From the NCBI GenBank assembly GCA_035998445.1, contig DASYHQ010000018.1, positions 1 to 64,000 of the forward strand: DNA of 64,000 nucleotides, written 5' to 3'. Below the pieces are notes generated by a model that did no database searches, was not told the origin of the DNA, and was given only the letters and a program-made list of their open reading frames with translations. The stretch's first letter is position 1. The number at the start of each line of letters is the position of its first letter. Below, piece after piece: positions 23,797-31,244 of this stretch. Both the position numbers and the translations under genes were made by a program. Origin of the DNA: Tepidisphaeraceae bacterium. Lineage in GTDB: Bacteria; Planctomycetota; Phycisphaerae; Tepidisphaerales; Tepidisphaeraceae.

Positions 23797-24423
23797 ATGA
23801 CACGGTTCTTCAACATTGGACCGATTGTCTGGGACCATTTCCGTCCCTTCCGTTTTGGGGAGAAACGGCAAACGAGTTTCCAGCACATCGCCGTCTTTCT
23901 CGTGATTCCGATCCTATTCGGGGTCGCGCTATCGTTTTGGAAGCCGGCCGGAGCTCGCTCACAGCAGGCCGCGTTCATGACTGCCTACTCCTTGGTGGCG
24001 GCCGTGATGCTGGCTCTTTTGCCGGTCGTCCAAAGCATTCTTGGTTTTACCCCTATCGACCGAGAGCGAGTGTTTTTGGAGCGAGATAAGCCACTTTGGA
24101 GAGAACAGGTCATTCGCCTTCAGGTGTTACGAGAGCTCTACTCTGAGATCTCGTTTGCTGTCCTAATACTTGTCGTATCGTTGGCTCCAGCTATGGCTGC
24201 AGGCGCTAGCGCTCTGCCGCTTTGGGCTCTTCAGGGGTTGAGTGCTTTCGTCTACTCCGTCGGATTCTCTGCTGCGATCGCTTGCGTACACATAATGACC
24301 AATGTGTATCTGGTTTTGGATGCGCAAGCCAAAGAGGCGACTCGCTTTCTCGACAAGGCGAACCCTGACGCCGCTCATCCCTCTCAAGAGAATCGGATGT
24401 CGAGCGGTTCATCTGCGGCATGA
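23797..24423 (+). CDS. Polytopic membrane protein, partner of the 309-aa protein
   Basis: 208 aa, start MTRFFNIGPIVWDHFRPFRF. Four probable transmembrane segments: about 29-46 (HIAVFLVIPILFGVALSFW), 58-82 (AYSLVAAVMLALLPVVQSIL), 112-135 (SFAVLILVVSLAPAMAA) and 138-172 (LPLWALQGLSAFVYSVGFSA). A cytoplasmic loop with DRERVFLERDKPLWREQVIR separates TM2 and TM3. The N- and C-terminal parts would be cytoplasmic. Same low GC (about 48% in a counted line) and direction as its neighbour. A soluble sensor plus membrane effector is a common design of phage-exclusion modules, but no known system is recognised. Confidence 0.7.
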   Translation: MTRFFNIGPIVWDHFRPFRFGEKRQTSFQHIAVFLVIPILFGVALSFWKPAGARSQQAAFMTAYSLVAAVMLALLPVVQSILGFTPIDRERVFLERDKPLWREQVIRLQVLRELYSEISFAVLILVVSLAPAMAAGASALPLWALQGLSAFVYSVGFSAAIACVHIMTNVYLVLDAQAKEATRFLDKANPDAAHPSQENRMSSGSSAA

Positions 24424-24427
24424 AAAA

Positions 24428-24449
24428 GGCCGTTCCTCCCTGAACGGCC
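24428..24449 (-). terminator. Rho-independent terminator for the recombinase gene
   Basis: Perfect 8-bp stem GGCCGTTC/GAACGGCC with loop CTCCCT, followed on the minus strand by TTTTT. It lies between the convergent membrane-protein gene and the Red-beta-like gene. Confidence 0.85.
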
Positions 24450-24460
24450 ACTGCGTCAAT

Positions 24461-25279
24461 CTACCCCGCCGCCACCCCGTACTTCTCCGGCTCCGACGCC
24501 AGGCAGTACAGCACCGTCGCCCAGAACCGCAGCGGCGGCACGTCCGGATCGCCCGTCAACAGGTGCGGGTATCGTTCCTCAAACGAGCGTACCAGCGCCT
24601 TGCGCGCCGCCTCGCTGCCCAGCCCGTAGACGTGGATCAACTTCAGTTCGAACTGCATGGCCGACGTCGGCGTTTCATCTGTCGGTTCGACCCCGCGCCG
24701 TTCGATGTCCTCGTGTGTCTGCACCGTTGAACGCGGCGTCCGCTTCATCCGCTCGGGGTTCAACTCCCCTTCCACGTAGATCCCGCCCAGCTGCTCGGGG
24801 AACGCCAGCCGCAGCACGCCGGCCTCGGCGCACTTGCCCAGCATCGTGTGGGGCATCGTCCGCCAGCAATCACTTTCCGGGTTCTCGCGTTCGCCCCATC
24901 GCACCGTGTGCGCGTACAGGAACCGCTCGCCGTTCAACAGCCGGTAAGCGTACGCGGTGGCGCTGACGAGCCTGCCCTCGCCGTCCTCCGCGAACTTCGT
25001 GACCTCGTTGCCAGCGTACTGGCCGGTGCGGTGCGCGATTGTGCGGATGCCCTCGATCGTCAGTTCGAACTCGACGACGCGATGCCCCGCGGCGCCGGGG
25101 CAGTCCCGGAATTTGGGGTAGACCGTCCTGCTCCAAGCGTTGAGGTTGTGCTTCGCGCAGAAGTCCAGCATGTGCCGGTATTCCTCGCGGGACAGTTCGG
25201 GGAACCGGCTACGGCGGTGCGCCTCTTCCGATTCCGTCAGTACCACCTTCACGCCATCGTCGGAACTCTTAGCCATCAC
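24461..25279 (-). CDS. Red-beta/RecT-family single-strand annealing recombinase
   Basis: 272 aa. Family signatures: EYRHMLDFCAKHNLNAWSR, VEFELTIEGIRTIAHRTGQY, DCWRTMPHTMLGKCAEAGVL and FPEQLGGIYVEGEL, matching the Redbeta core (W-x-P-x-M-L-x-K-C-A-E-A ... AFP). These proteins anneal complementary single strands during phage recombination, after a partner exonuclease such as the Cas4-like enzyme at 17840-18913 resects the ends. Unlike typical Red operons, the partner lies some 6 kb away, across the lysogeny switch. It starts MMAKSSDDGVKVVL at ATG 25279. A terminator follows. Confidence 0.88.
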   Translation of the reverse strand: MMAKSSDDGVKVVLTESEEAHRRSRFPELSREEYRHMLDFCAKHNLNAWSRTVYPKFRDCPGAAGHRVVEFELTIEGIRTIAHRTGQYAGNEVTKFAEDGEGRLVSATAYAYRLLNGERFLYAHTVRWGERENPESDCWRTMPHTMLGKCAEAGVLRLAFPEQLGGIYVEGELNPERMKRTPRSTVQTHEDIERRGVEPTDETPTSAMQFELKLIHVYGLGSEAARKALVRSFEERYPHLLTGDPDVPPLRFWATVLYCLASEPEKYGVAAG

Positions 25280-25436
25280 GGCCTCCCGTTGTAAATCCCC
25301 ATCCGTGGATGTGTTCGGTCTTCTACAGGGAGGGATTATACTCCATAAGTACGGGAAGTGTTAGGATAAAGTCACTTATCCCCACCCTGTCCACCAAGAT
25401 TGTGTTTCTGGCCCGAACCGGGATAGGCTACGCCCC

Positions 25437-25565
25437 ATGCTCCGCCGCCTCTGGTCGATCCTCGCCACGTTCGCCCGCGACGTCTACGACTTCGCGTTCC
25501 CGCCGTTCCACGAGCCCCCGCCGCCCGGCGGCTTTCCCGTCGAGACGCCGAAGAAATCCGAGTAG
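25437..25565 (+). CDS. Possible 42-aa small phage protein
   Basis: Short complete frame from ATG 25437 to TAG 25565: it begins MLRRLWSILATFARDVYDF and continues into a Pro-rich tail (EPPPPGGFPVETPKKSE). The N-terminal part could be an amphipathic helix with Trp. It lies in an otherwise empty 412-nt gap between the recombinase and methyltransferase genes and points the same way as the latter. No ribosome-binding motif is clear. Confidence 0.45.
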   Translation: MLRRLWSILATFARDVYDFAFPPFHEPPPPGGFPVETPKKSE

Positions 25566-25691
25566 CCGATTTGCCTCCCCGCCGTTCGTAGCGTATCGTG
25601 ACCCCGTCACAGTCACCGGAAGCGGGACTTGCGACTGCATACCCCGACCGAACGCCGTCCGCCTACCTCGCACAAGAGAGGTGGGCACGCG

Positions 25692-26426
25692 ATGGAACCC
25701 TACTACAGCGAAAACGGAATCACGATTTTCCACGGCGATTGTCTAGAAGTCGCTGATGGGCTGGAGAGTGATTCCGTCAACCTGATCCTAACCGATCCGC
25801 CGTACAGCAGCGGAACGCGCCGTGAGGGTGCCAAGGGCGTCCGCAAGAGCATGAACCGTGAGACGGCGGACGACGCGTGGTTCGGGACTGACTGCCTTAC
25901 AACCAACGGCTTTCTGTGGCTGATGCGAGGTTGCGCTCGCGAGTGGCGGCGACTGTTGAAGCCCCACAGCCACATACTGAGTTTCATTGACTGGCGGATG
26001 AATCCTGCGCTGGCCGGTGCGATCGAGACAGCGGACCTGCGACAGTCCGGCGTGGTCGTGTGGGACAAGATGATGATCGGCATGGGCGCGTGCTTCCGAA
26101 ATCAGCACGAGTTCATCCTGCATTTTACATACGGCGTGGGACGCGAGCCATTCCGCCGGGACTGCCCCAACGTGCTGCGCTACCCCGCGATTCGCGGCGG
26201 CCTACATGACTGCGAGAAGCCCGTCGACCTGCTGTCGAAGTTGATCGAAGTGACAACCGACGCAGGCGAAACGGTCTGCGATTTTTTCGCGGGCAGCGGT
26301 TCGACTTTGGTAGCCGCAAAGGCTGTCGGGCGGTGCGCGATCGGCATCGAATCGGAAGAGCGATACTGCGAGATCGCCGCCAACCGCCTGCGCCAAGGCG
26401 TTCTCTTCGGATCGGAGGTGGCCTAA
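25692..26426 (+). CDS. Phage DNA methyltransferase (N6/N4 type)
   Basis: 244 aa, start MEPYYSENGITIFHGDCLEV with AGAGAGGTG upstream. Motif IV DPPY is at 35-38 near the N-terminus and motif I DFFAGSGSTL at 197-206 near the C-terminus; this order is the beta class (N4-cytosine/N6-adenine). The rest is a complete compact Rossmann core (VVVWDKMMIGMGACF, AIGIESEERYCEIA). No restriction enzyme is next to it, so it is probably an orphan that protects phage DNA from host restriction. The excisionase-like gene starts at its stop (TAATG). Confidence 0.92.
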   Translation: MEPYYSENGITIFHGDCLEVADGLESDSVNLILTDPPYSSGTRREGAKGVRKSMNRETADDAWFGTDCLTTNGFLWLMRGCAREWRRLLKPHSHILSFIDWRMNPALAGAIETADLRQSGVVVWDKMMIGMGACFRNQHEFILHFTYGVGREPFRRDCPNVLRYPAIRGGLHDCEKPVDLLSKLIEVTTDAGETVCDFFAGSGSTLVAAKAVGRCAIGIESEERYCEIAANRLRQGVLFGSEVA

Positions 26427-26689
26427 TGGAACGGCTCCTATCGACAACCAAAGCAGGCGAGGCGCTGGGCGGCCTCCATCGTAACGACGTCTGTCGTTTG
26501 ATCCGCGACGGCAAGCTCACCGCTAAGAAGCTGGTGGTCCGCGGCCGTGGTGGTAAGCCGCGCTACGCCGCCCCCCAATCCTCCATCGACCAGTTCATCC
26601 GCGAGATGCCCGACGCGAAGGGCGACGCGCGGCCGGTTCGGCGCGCGCCTCGTCGCGGGAACCTGCGCGACGTGATTGAGTTCGTTTGA
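26426..26689 (+). CDS. Excisionase-like HTH protein
   Basis: 87 aa, start ATG 26426 in a TAATG overlap with the methyltransferase. Residues 1-35 (MERLLSTTKAGEALGGLHRN, then VCRLIRDGKLTAKKL) form a winged/MerR-type helix-turn-helix as in excisionases; the rest is basic with KPRYAAPQSSIDQFIR. Its 3' end overlaps the convergent integrase gene by 95 nt. Location beside integrase and the att site fits a recombination directionality factor. It could instead be a general HTH regulator. Confidence 0.7.
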   Translation: MERLLSTTKAGEALGGLHRNDVCRLIRDGKLTAKKLVVRGRGGKPRYAAPQSSIDQFIREMPDAKGDARPVRRAPRRGNLRDVIEFV

Positions 26690-27950
26690 CGTCCCCGAAC
26701 AACTGACGCTCCACATGACTCGCCACCTCTCCCAACTTCTCCCGCAGATCGCCGCGGATGTAATACTCGTCCACCGGGTAGCGGAACCGTCGGCCCATCA
26801 CGACCGCGATCAGGTCGGAGTCGACGTTGGCGCCCACCATCAGCGTGCGGCCCATCGCGCGGAGCGTCTTGAACCCGGCGCGGTACCGCTCAAGTTCAAG
26901 CCCCGCCACGAACCGCTGGAAGTTCTTGCCGATCGTGTCGTTTCGCCCCGTCGTCAGCAGGCCCCGCTCGTCGCTGGTCGTTCGAGCCGCGTTGCACCGT
27001 TTCCCCTGCTCGCTCAGGAAGAACAGGTGCGGCTCGGCAGGCGTGATGCCCTTCAGCTTGAACAGTTTATCGCGATGCGCCGCGCTCGCGTCCAGCGCAG
27101 CCCACACGACCGCGGGCAACGCCGCGACGCGCGGCCTGTTGTTCTTCACGCGAGGGAAGACGACGACGCCCTGCTCGCGCTTGAACGCCTGCCGTGGGAC
27201 GGCGGAGCAATCGTCCGAACCGAAGCCGGCGAACAGCGCCAGCAACATCTGCGCGTACAGGTGCGGATTGCGTTTCTTCCCCTTGGCGGCGGTCAACATG
27301 GTTCGCAGGTCGTCGACGGACCACGAACGGGCGCCGTGCTTCAGGTCGCGATCGTTGCGGTCGCGATCGATCCGCGCGGCCGTCGGCGGGTCGAAGTCGT
27401 CGCCGTAATCGGGGGACCGCATCAGGTGCTTTCGAGCGGCCACGTCCAGGGCGGCGCGAACGATGACGATGTGACGATGGGCCGCCTGCAGCCCACGCCC
27501 GACCGCTCGTGCCCGAATGGCGGTGAAGTGCTTGCCGGGCGCGGGGTCGCCGGGGTAGCCGGCGCAGAACTCTTCCAGGTCGGTGGCGAACGAGGTCGAT
27601 TCCTTCAACTTGCGATCCAGCTCCATCCGGCACTTGGCGAATTGGACGGCGCTCAGTTCCCCATCGTCGAGCCGCTTCTTCTGCCGCGTCAGGTAGAGAT
27701 TGACGGCGTCGCGCAGCGTGTACCGTTTGCGAGCGGCCACGACGCGGCCCATGCCCGTACGCTCGGCTTCCAGATCCGCCTTGTACTGGTCGTAGCTCTC
27801 CATCGCGTCGGCGGTGTACCGCAGTTCGCGACCGCGTCGCTTGCACATCCAGTAGCCGCGAACGTGCCAGTACAGGGGAAATTCGGGCCACGGCTTGGCG
27901 GGCTTGTTCGTGGTCGCGGGTGTGCGAACGGGTGTGCGATCGTCGCTCAT
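26595..27950 (-). CDS. Divergent tyrosine recombinase (phage integrase)
   Basis: 451 aa. Layout of a tyrosine integrase: N-terminal arm-binding segment, core-binding helix region, catalytic domain with LALFAGFGSDDCSAVPRQ, Lys in FPRVKNN, and C-terminal LRAMGRTLM ... VVMGRRFRYPVDEYYI. The catalytic RKHRHY set is reduced: the first Arg becomes G in AGFG (instead of TGLR), His of HxxR becomes K (KTLR), the second His/Trp becomes R (MGRR); K, the second R and the Tyr (EYY) remain. As I recall, GFG-type integrases are common in planctomycetes. It lies 57 nt from the att fragment. Confidence 0.85.
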   Translation of the reverse strand: MSDDRTPVRTPATTNKPAKPWPEFPLYWHVRGYWMCKRRGRELRYTADAMESYDQYKADLEAERTGMGRVVAARKRYTLRDAVNLYLTRQKKRLDDGELSAVQFAKCRMELDRKLKESTSFATDLEEFCAGYPGDPAPGKHFTAIRARAVGRGLQAAHRHIVIVRAALDVAARKHLMRSPDYGDDFDPPTAARIDRDRNDRDLKHGARSWSVDDLRTMLTAAKGKKRNPHLYAQMLLALFAGFGSDDCSAVPRQAFKREQGVVVFPRVKNNRPRVAALPAVVWAALDASAAHRDKLFKLKGITPAEPHLFFLSEQGKRCNAARTTSDERGLLTTGRNDTIGKNFQRFVAGLELERYRAGFKTLRAMGRTLMVGANVDSDLIAVVMGRRFRYPVDEYYIRGDLREKLGEVASHVERQLFGDVKRTQSRRAGSRDEARAEPAARRPSRRASRG

Positions 27951-28006
27951 GCCCTCATGTTGAACGAAATCGCCCGGAAAAACAACGCGCCTGCGAACGC
28001 TGCCAA

Positions 28007-28053
28007 CGTCCCTGATAAGGACGAGGTCGATGGTTCGAATCCATTCGGGCCCA
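28007..28053 (+). other. attR: 3' fragment of tRNA-Ile(GAT), 47 nt
   Basis: The sequence runs CGTCC, CTGATAA (anticodon GAT loop), GGACG, AGGTC, then GATGG/CCATT T-arm and CGGGCCCA: a perfect anticodon stem, T-arm and acceptor 3' end of tRNA-Ile(GAT). The 5' half is absent upstream (ctgccaa precedes it), so this is not a functional gene. Identity begins exactly at the 5' side of the anticodon stem, as expected when a tyrosine integrase crosses over at the anticodon region. The intact tRNA-Ile should sit at the left end of the prophage, outside the window. Confidence 0.92.
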
Positions 28054-28064
28054 TTTGTGGAAGC

Positions 28065-28093
28065 AGGCCGATCCCCATGGATCGGCCTTTTTT
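28065..28093 (+). terminator. Host tRNA-Ile terminator
   Basis: Stem AGGCCGATCC/GGATCGGCCT with loop CCAT (28065-28088), followed by six T. It lies 12 nt after the tRNA fragment and shows that the right side is the original host chromosome. Confidence 0.88.
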
Positions 28094-28197
28094 ATGCGCC
28101 GGTGTTCCGCAGCCGCCTGCATCCTTACGCAAATGCTGGCTTGACCCTGGAACGGCACCCGCGAATCATGGGGCGGACGCGCACAAAGGAGCCGCCG

Positions 28198-28893
28198 ATG
28201 TTGAAATCTGGCGTTGTCGTTTTAACCGCCCCATCGCCGGGCCAGTTGGCCGAGTCCCATGGCGCTTACGTGAAGGTGGACGGGCGCGAGTGCCTGTTGC
28301 GCAGCGTCGAGCTGTTCCTGAACCGCGACAACGTGAAACAGGTCCTGCTGGTGATCGATCCGGAACGGATGGATGAAGCCAAGCAAAAGTTCGGCGCGCA
28401 CCTGGGCTTTTCGGGCGTAAAGGTGGTCAGCGGTGGGCCGCGCTGGTTGGACCAGATCGCCGCGGCCCAACCGAGCGTGATCGGCGAGGCGACGCACGTC
28501 ATCGTGCACGACGCCGCCCGGCCGGTGGTGCCGTTTTCCGATATCGATTCCTTGATGGAAGCCGCGGCGCAGCACGAGGTCGTCGGCCTCTGCACACCCG
28601 TGCGGACGACGCTCGTGGAGACTGACGAGGGTGGGCACCCCATGGCGTACCACCTGCCCGACCGCTACGTGCAGTTGCTGACGCCGCAATGCTTCAGCGT
28701 GGGCAAGTTCGCCGAGATGGCCAAGACGAAGATGGAACTGCACGCGTCGACGGTACACCTGCTGAAGGGGTCGCCGTTCAACATGCGCGTGGGCCACGTG
28801 GGTGATGCGGTGCTGGCCAAGGCGTTTCTGGGCATGTTGCCGAAGCCGAAGAAGTCGCCTCTGAATAATCCGTTCGAGGAAGCGCAGTGGTGA
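28198..28893 (+). CDS. IspD-like cytidylyltransferase with degenerate nucleotide loop
   Basis: 231 aa, start MLKSGVVVLTAPSPGQLAES with AAAGGAG upstream (an upstream ATG inside the tRNA fragment is rejected). The central VIVHDAARPVVPFSDI is a hallmark of IspD (2-C-methyl-D-erythritol 4-phosphate cytidylyltransferase) and related GT-A-fold nucleotidyltransferases. But the usual AAGSGxRMG loop near the N-terminus is replaced by TAPSPGQLAESHG, and the typical CTP-binding Lys is not obvious. So it may be a divergent or inactive paralogue. Single gene; no ispF beside it. Confidence 0.75.
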   Translation: MLKSGVVVLTAPSPGQLAESHGAYVKVDGRECLLRSVELFLNRDNVKQVLLVIDPERMDEAKQKFGAHLGFSGVKVVSGGPRWLDQIAAAQPSVIGEATHVIVHDAARPVVPFSDIDSLMEAAAQHEVVGLCTPVRTTLVETDEGGHPMAYHLPDRYVQLLTPQCFSVGKFAEMAKTKMELHASTVHLLKGSPFNMRVGHVGDAVLAKAFLGMLPKPKKSPLNNPFEEAQW

Positions 28894-29080
28894 TGGGGTG
28901 CGGAAGAAGTGGGCGGTGGCGGTGGGCAGTCGCGAGTACATTCTCTGTACAACGCCCCCCATCGTCATCCTGAGAGGCTGTTAAAGAACACGCTCGCGTC
29001 CGTTTCGTCTGCCCGTTAACCACTCCCCTCCCCGCTCACTTGACAATTTCCGTGCCGCGACGACGCTTCGCCGCGTCGGT

Positions 29081-31222
29081 TTGGGACACGGAGATACGTC
29101 TATTTACCTGCTGCTTATCCAAATTGCGGTGATTTTAATCGCGAGCCGATTGCTCGGCATGCTCGCGCTGCGCATCGGGCAGCCGCAGGTGGTGGGCGAG
29201 ATGCTGGCCGGCATCATGCTGGGGCCAAGCCTGCTGGGGCTCATGTCGCCAGAGACGTTTCAGAGCCTTTTCCCGGCCGACTCGGTGGGCGCGCTGAACG
29301 TGCTGGCGCAGGTCGGCATCGTGCTGTTCCTGTTCCTGATCGGGCTCGAGCTGGACCCGAAACTCGTGCAGGGCAAGCGCCGTAGCGCGCTAATCATCAG
29401 CACGGCCAGCATCGTCGCGCCGATGGCGCTCGGCATCGGGTTAACGTTCTACCTGTTCAACCGGCACTACGACCCCGCGACCGACGGCTTCCTGTCCGTG
29501 TCACTTTTCATGGGCGCCGCGATGAGCGTGACGGCGTTCCCGGTGCTGGCCCGCATCCTGACTGAGCGCAACCTGCACAAGACCCAGATCGGTGCGATGG
29601 CGATCACCTGCGCCGCCGCCAACGACATGATCGCCTGGTGCCTGCTGGCGTTCGTGGTCGCTATCACCACCGCCGACGGCACGCTGCTGGACGCCGGTCG
29701 GACCGTCCTGCTATCGCTGGTGTACATCACAGTCATGGTGATGCTCGTCCGGCCGTTCCTTCAGCGGTTGCAGGGGTTGCACGACAGCCAGGGGCGGCTG
29801 AGCCAAGGCGTCTTCGCGCTGATCCTGTCATTGGTGCTGGTGAGCGCGATCGCGACGGACCTGATCGGCATCCACGCGCTGTTTGGCGCGTTCATGCTGG
29901 GCGCGATTATGCCAAAGGGGTCGCGGTTCGTGCATACGCTCAACGAGAAGCTGGAGGACGTGACGGTCGTCTTCCTGCTGCCGATCTTCTTCGCCTCGGC
30001 CGGTCTTGAGACGAAGATCGGCCTGCTAAATAGCGGGGCGCTGTGGGTCGACGCGATGCTGATCATCGCGATCGCCTGCGCGGGCAAGTTCGGTGGATCG
30101 GCACTGGCGGCCCGCGCCTGCGGCATGCCGTGGCGCGAGGCGTCGGCGATCGGCATCCTCATGAACACGCGCGGCCTGATGGAACTGGTGATCCTGAAGG
30201 TCGGCCTGGACCTCGGCGTGGTCACCCCGCCGGTCTTCGCGATGCTCGTAATCATGGCGATCGTAACCACTGCACTCACGACGCCGGCCCTTGCGTGGGC
30301 GTATCCCAAGCGATTGATGCAGCCCGCATCGCCTCGGCCCGCGGAGCCAGCGGGGGCCAGCGAGACGCCGTCACCGCACAAGGGATACTCCGTGCTGATC
30401 CCGGTCGCCTCACCCCGCAGCGGTGGGCCGTTGGTGCAGTTGGCGAGCCTGATCACGGGGCGAACGAGCGGCCGGATCATCGCGCTGCACTTGCGCCGCC
30501 CGGTCGAACGCGACGCGTATCGCACCGGCCTGGATGACTCGATCACCCCCGCTCAGGACGAATCGCTGGAACCGCTGCTGGCACGGGCCAGCGCGCAGCA
30601 GATCCCGGTCGACCCGCGCACGTTCACCAGCGTGGACGTGCCCGGCGACATCGCGCAGGTAGCCTACGACGAGCGATCGAACCTCGTGTTGATCGGCTTC
30701 CACAACCCGGTCTTCGGCCAAGCGCTGCTTGGTGGCACGGTGGCGCGCGTGATGCACGACACCGATACCGACGTCGCCGTCTTCATCGACCGCGGCTTCC
30801 GCCAGCCGCGGCGCCTGCTGGTGCCCTTCCTCGGCACCTCGCACGACCGCCTGGCGCTGGAACTGGCCGACCGCATCGGCCGGGCGGGTGAGACGTCGAT
30901 CACCGTGCTGCACGTGGTGGCCCCCAAGAGCGCCAACGCCACCACGCCCACCGGCGCACGGCACGCGGTCGAGCGCGTCTTCAACGATCCGACCCAGCCG
31001 CGCCCCGTGGAGGTGCGCACGATCGAGAGCGAGACCCCGGTGTCGGCCGTGCTCGAAGCGGCCGGTGAGTTTGACCTTGTCATTATCGGCGTTTCGGAAA
31101 CGTGGGGCCTCGGCAGCCGCCTGTTCGGAATGCGCGCCGAACGCATCGCCCGCGACTGCGTGTCGTCGCTGCTCATCGTGCGCAAGCATTCCCATCAAAC
31201 GGCTGAAGCTTCCAAGCGCTAG
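29081..31222 (+). CDS. Kef-type cation:proton antiporter (CPA2) with USP domains
   Basis: 713 aa; the frame opens with TTG (29081) and reads (M)GHGDTSIYLLLIQIAVI. About 12 hydrophobic helices occupy residues 1-410, including GEMLAGIMLGPSLLG and FFASAGLETKIG, which fit the CPA2 family. Residues 430-710 are two universal-stress-protein-like domains (SVLIPVASPRSGGPLVQLA, RRLLVPFLGTSHDRLALELA). Such fused proteins exchange K+ or Na+ for H+ at the inner membrane and sense metabolites through USP domains. Isolated between IspD and the ankyrin gene. Confidence 0.88.
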   Translation: MGHGDTSIYLLLIQIAVILIASRLLGMLALRIGQPQVVGEMLAGIMLGPSLLGLMSPETFQSLFPADSVGALNVLAQVGIVLFLFLIGLELDPKLVQGKRRSALIISTASIVAPMALGIGLTFYLFNRHYDPATDGFLSVSLFMGAAMSVTAFPVLARILTERNLHKTQIGAMAITCAAANDMIAWCLLAFVVAITTADGTLLDAGRTVLLSLVYITVMVMLVRPFLQRLQGLHDSQGRLSQGVFALILSLVLVSAIATDLIGIHALFGAFMLGAIMPKGSRFVHTLNEKLEDVTVVFLLPIFFASAGLETKIGLLNSGALWVDAMLIIAIACAGKFGGSALAARACGMPWREASAIGILMNTRGLMELVILKVGLDLGVVTPPVFAMLVIMAIVTTALTTPALAWAYPKRLMQPASPRPAEPAGASETPSPHKGYSVLIPVASPRSGGPLVQLASLITGRTSGRIIALHLRRPVERDAYRTGLDDSITPAQDESLEPLLARASAQQIPVDPRTFTSVDVPGDIAQVAYDERSNLVLIGFHNPVFGQALLGGTVARVMHDTDTDVAVFIDRGFRQPRRLLVPFLGTSHDRLALELADRIGRAGETSITVLHVVAPKSANATTPTGARHAVERVFNDPTQPRPVEVRTIESETPVSAVLEAAGEFDLVIIGVSETWGLGSRLFGMRAERIARDCVSSLLIVRKHSHQTAEASKR

Positions 31223-31244
31223 CGCCCAGTCCACAGCCCTTTCG

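Larger units (their letters stand above)
1..28053. mobile_element. Temperate prophage, right part, inserted in tRNA-Ile(GAT)
   Basis: A continuous block of phage genes fills the left 28 kb: integrase, excisionase-like gene, methyltransferase, Red-beta-like recombinase, repressor region, replication genes, terminase, portal, capsid and small late genes. The right boundary is the tRNA-Ile 3' fragment at 28007-28053; IspD and other housekeeping genes follow. The left boundary is outside the window, so total length is unknown. Nearly all genes are on the minus strand; only the repressor block, the methyltransferase/excisionase pair and one or two small genes are on plus. The head module points to a tailed phage; no tail genes are visible, so morphotype cannot be assigned. 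Confidence 0.93.

Noticed and set aside
28007-28053. Complete tRNA-Ile gene
   Set aside because: Only the 3' half is present; no 5' acceptor or D-arm precedes it.
28030-28197. Upstream start for the IspD-like gene inside the tRNA-Ile fragment
   Set aside because: The frame is open but begins in tRNA sequence and crosses the tRNA terminator; ATG 28198 has a strong AAAGGAG and matches the family start.
26676-28376. Long plus-strand frame opposite the integrase (566 codons)
   Set aside because: Antisense shadow of the integrase, running on through the att fragment; no motif, composition dominated by Arg/Ala/Gly.
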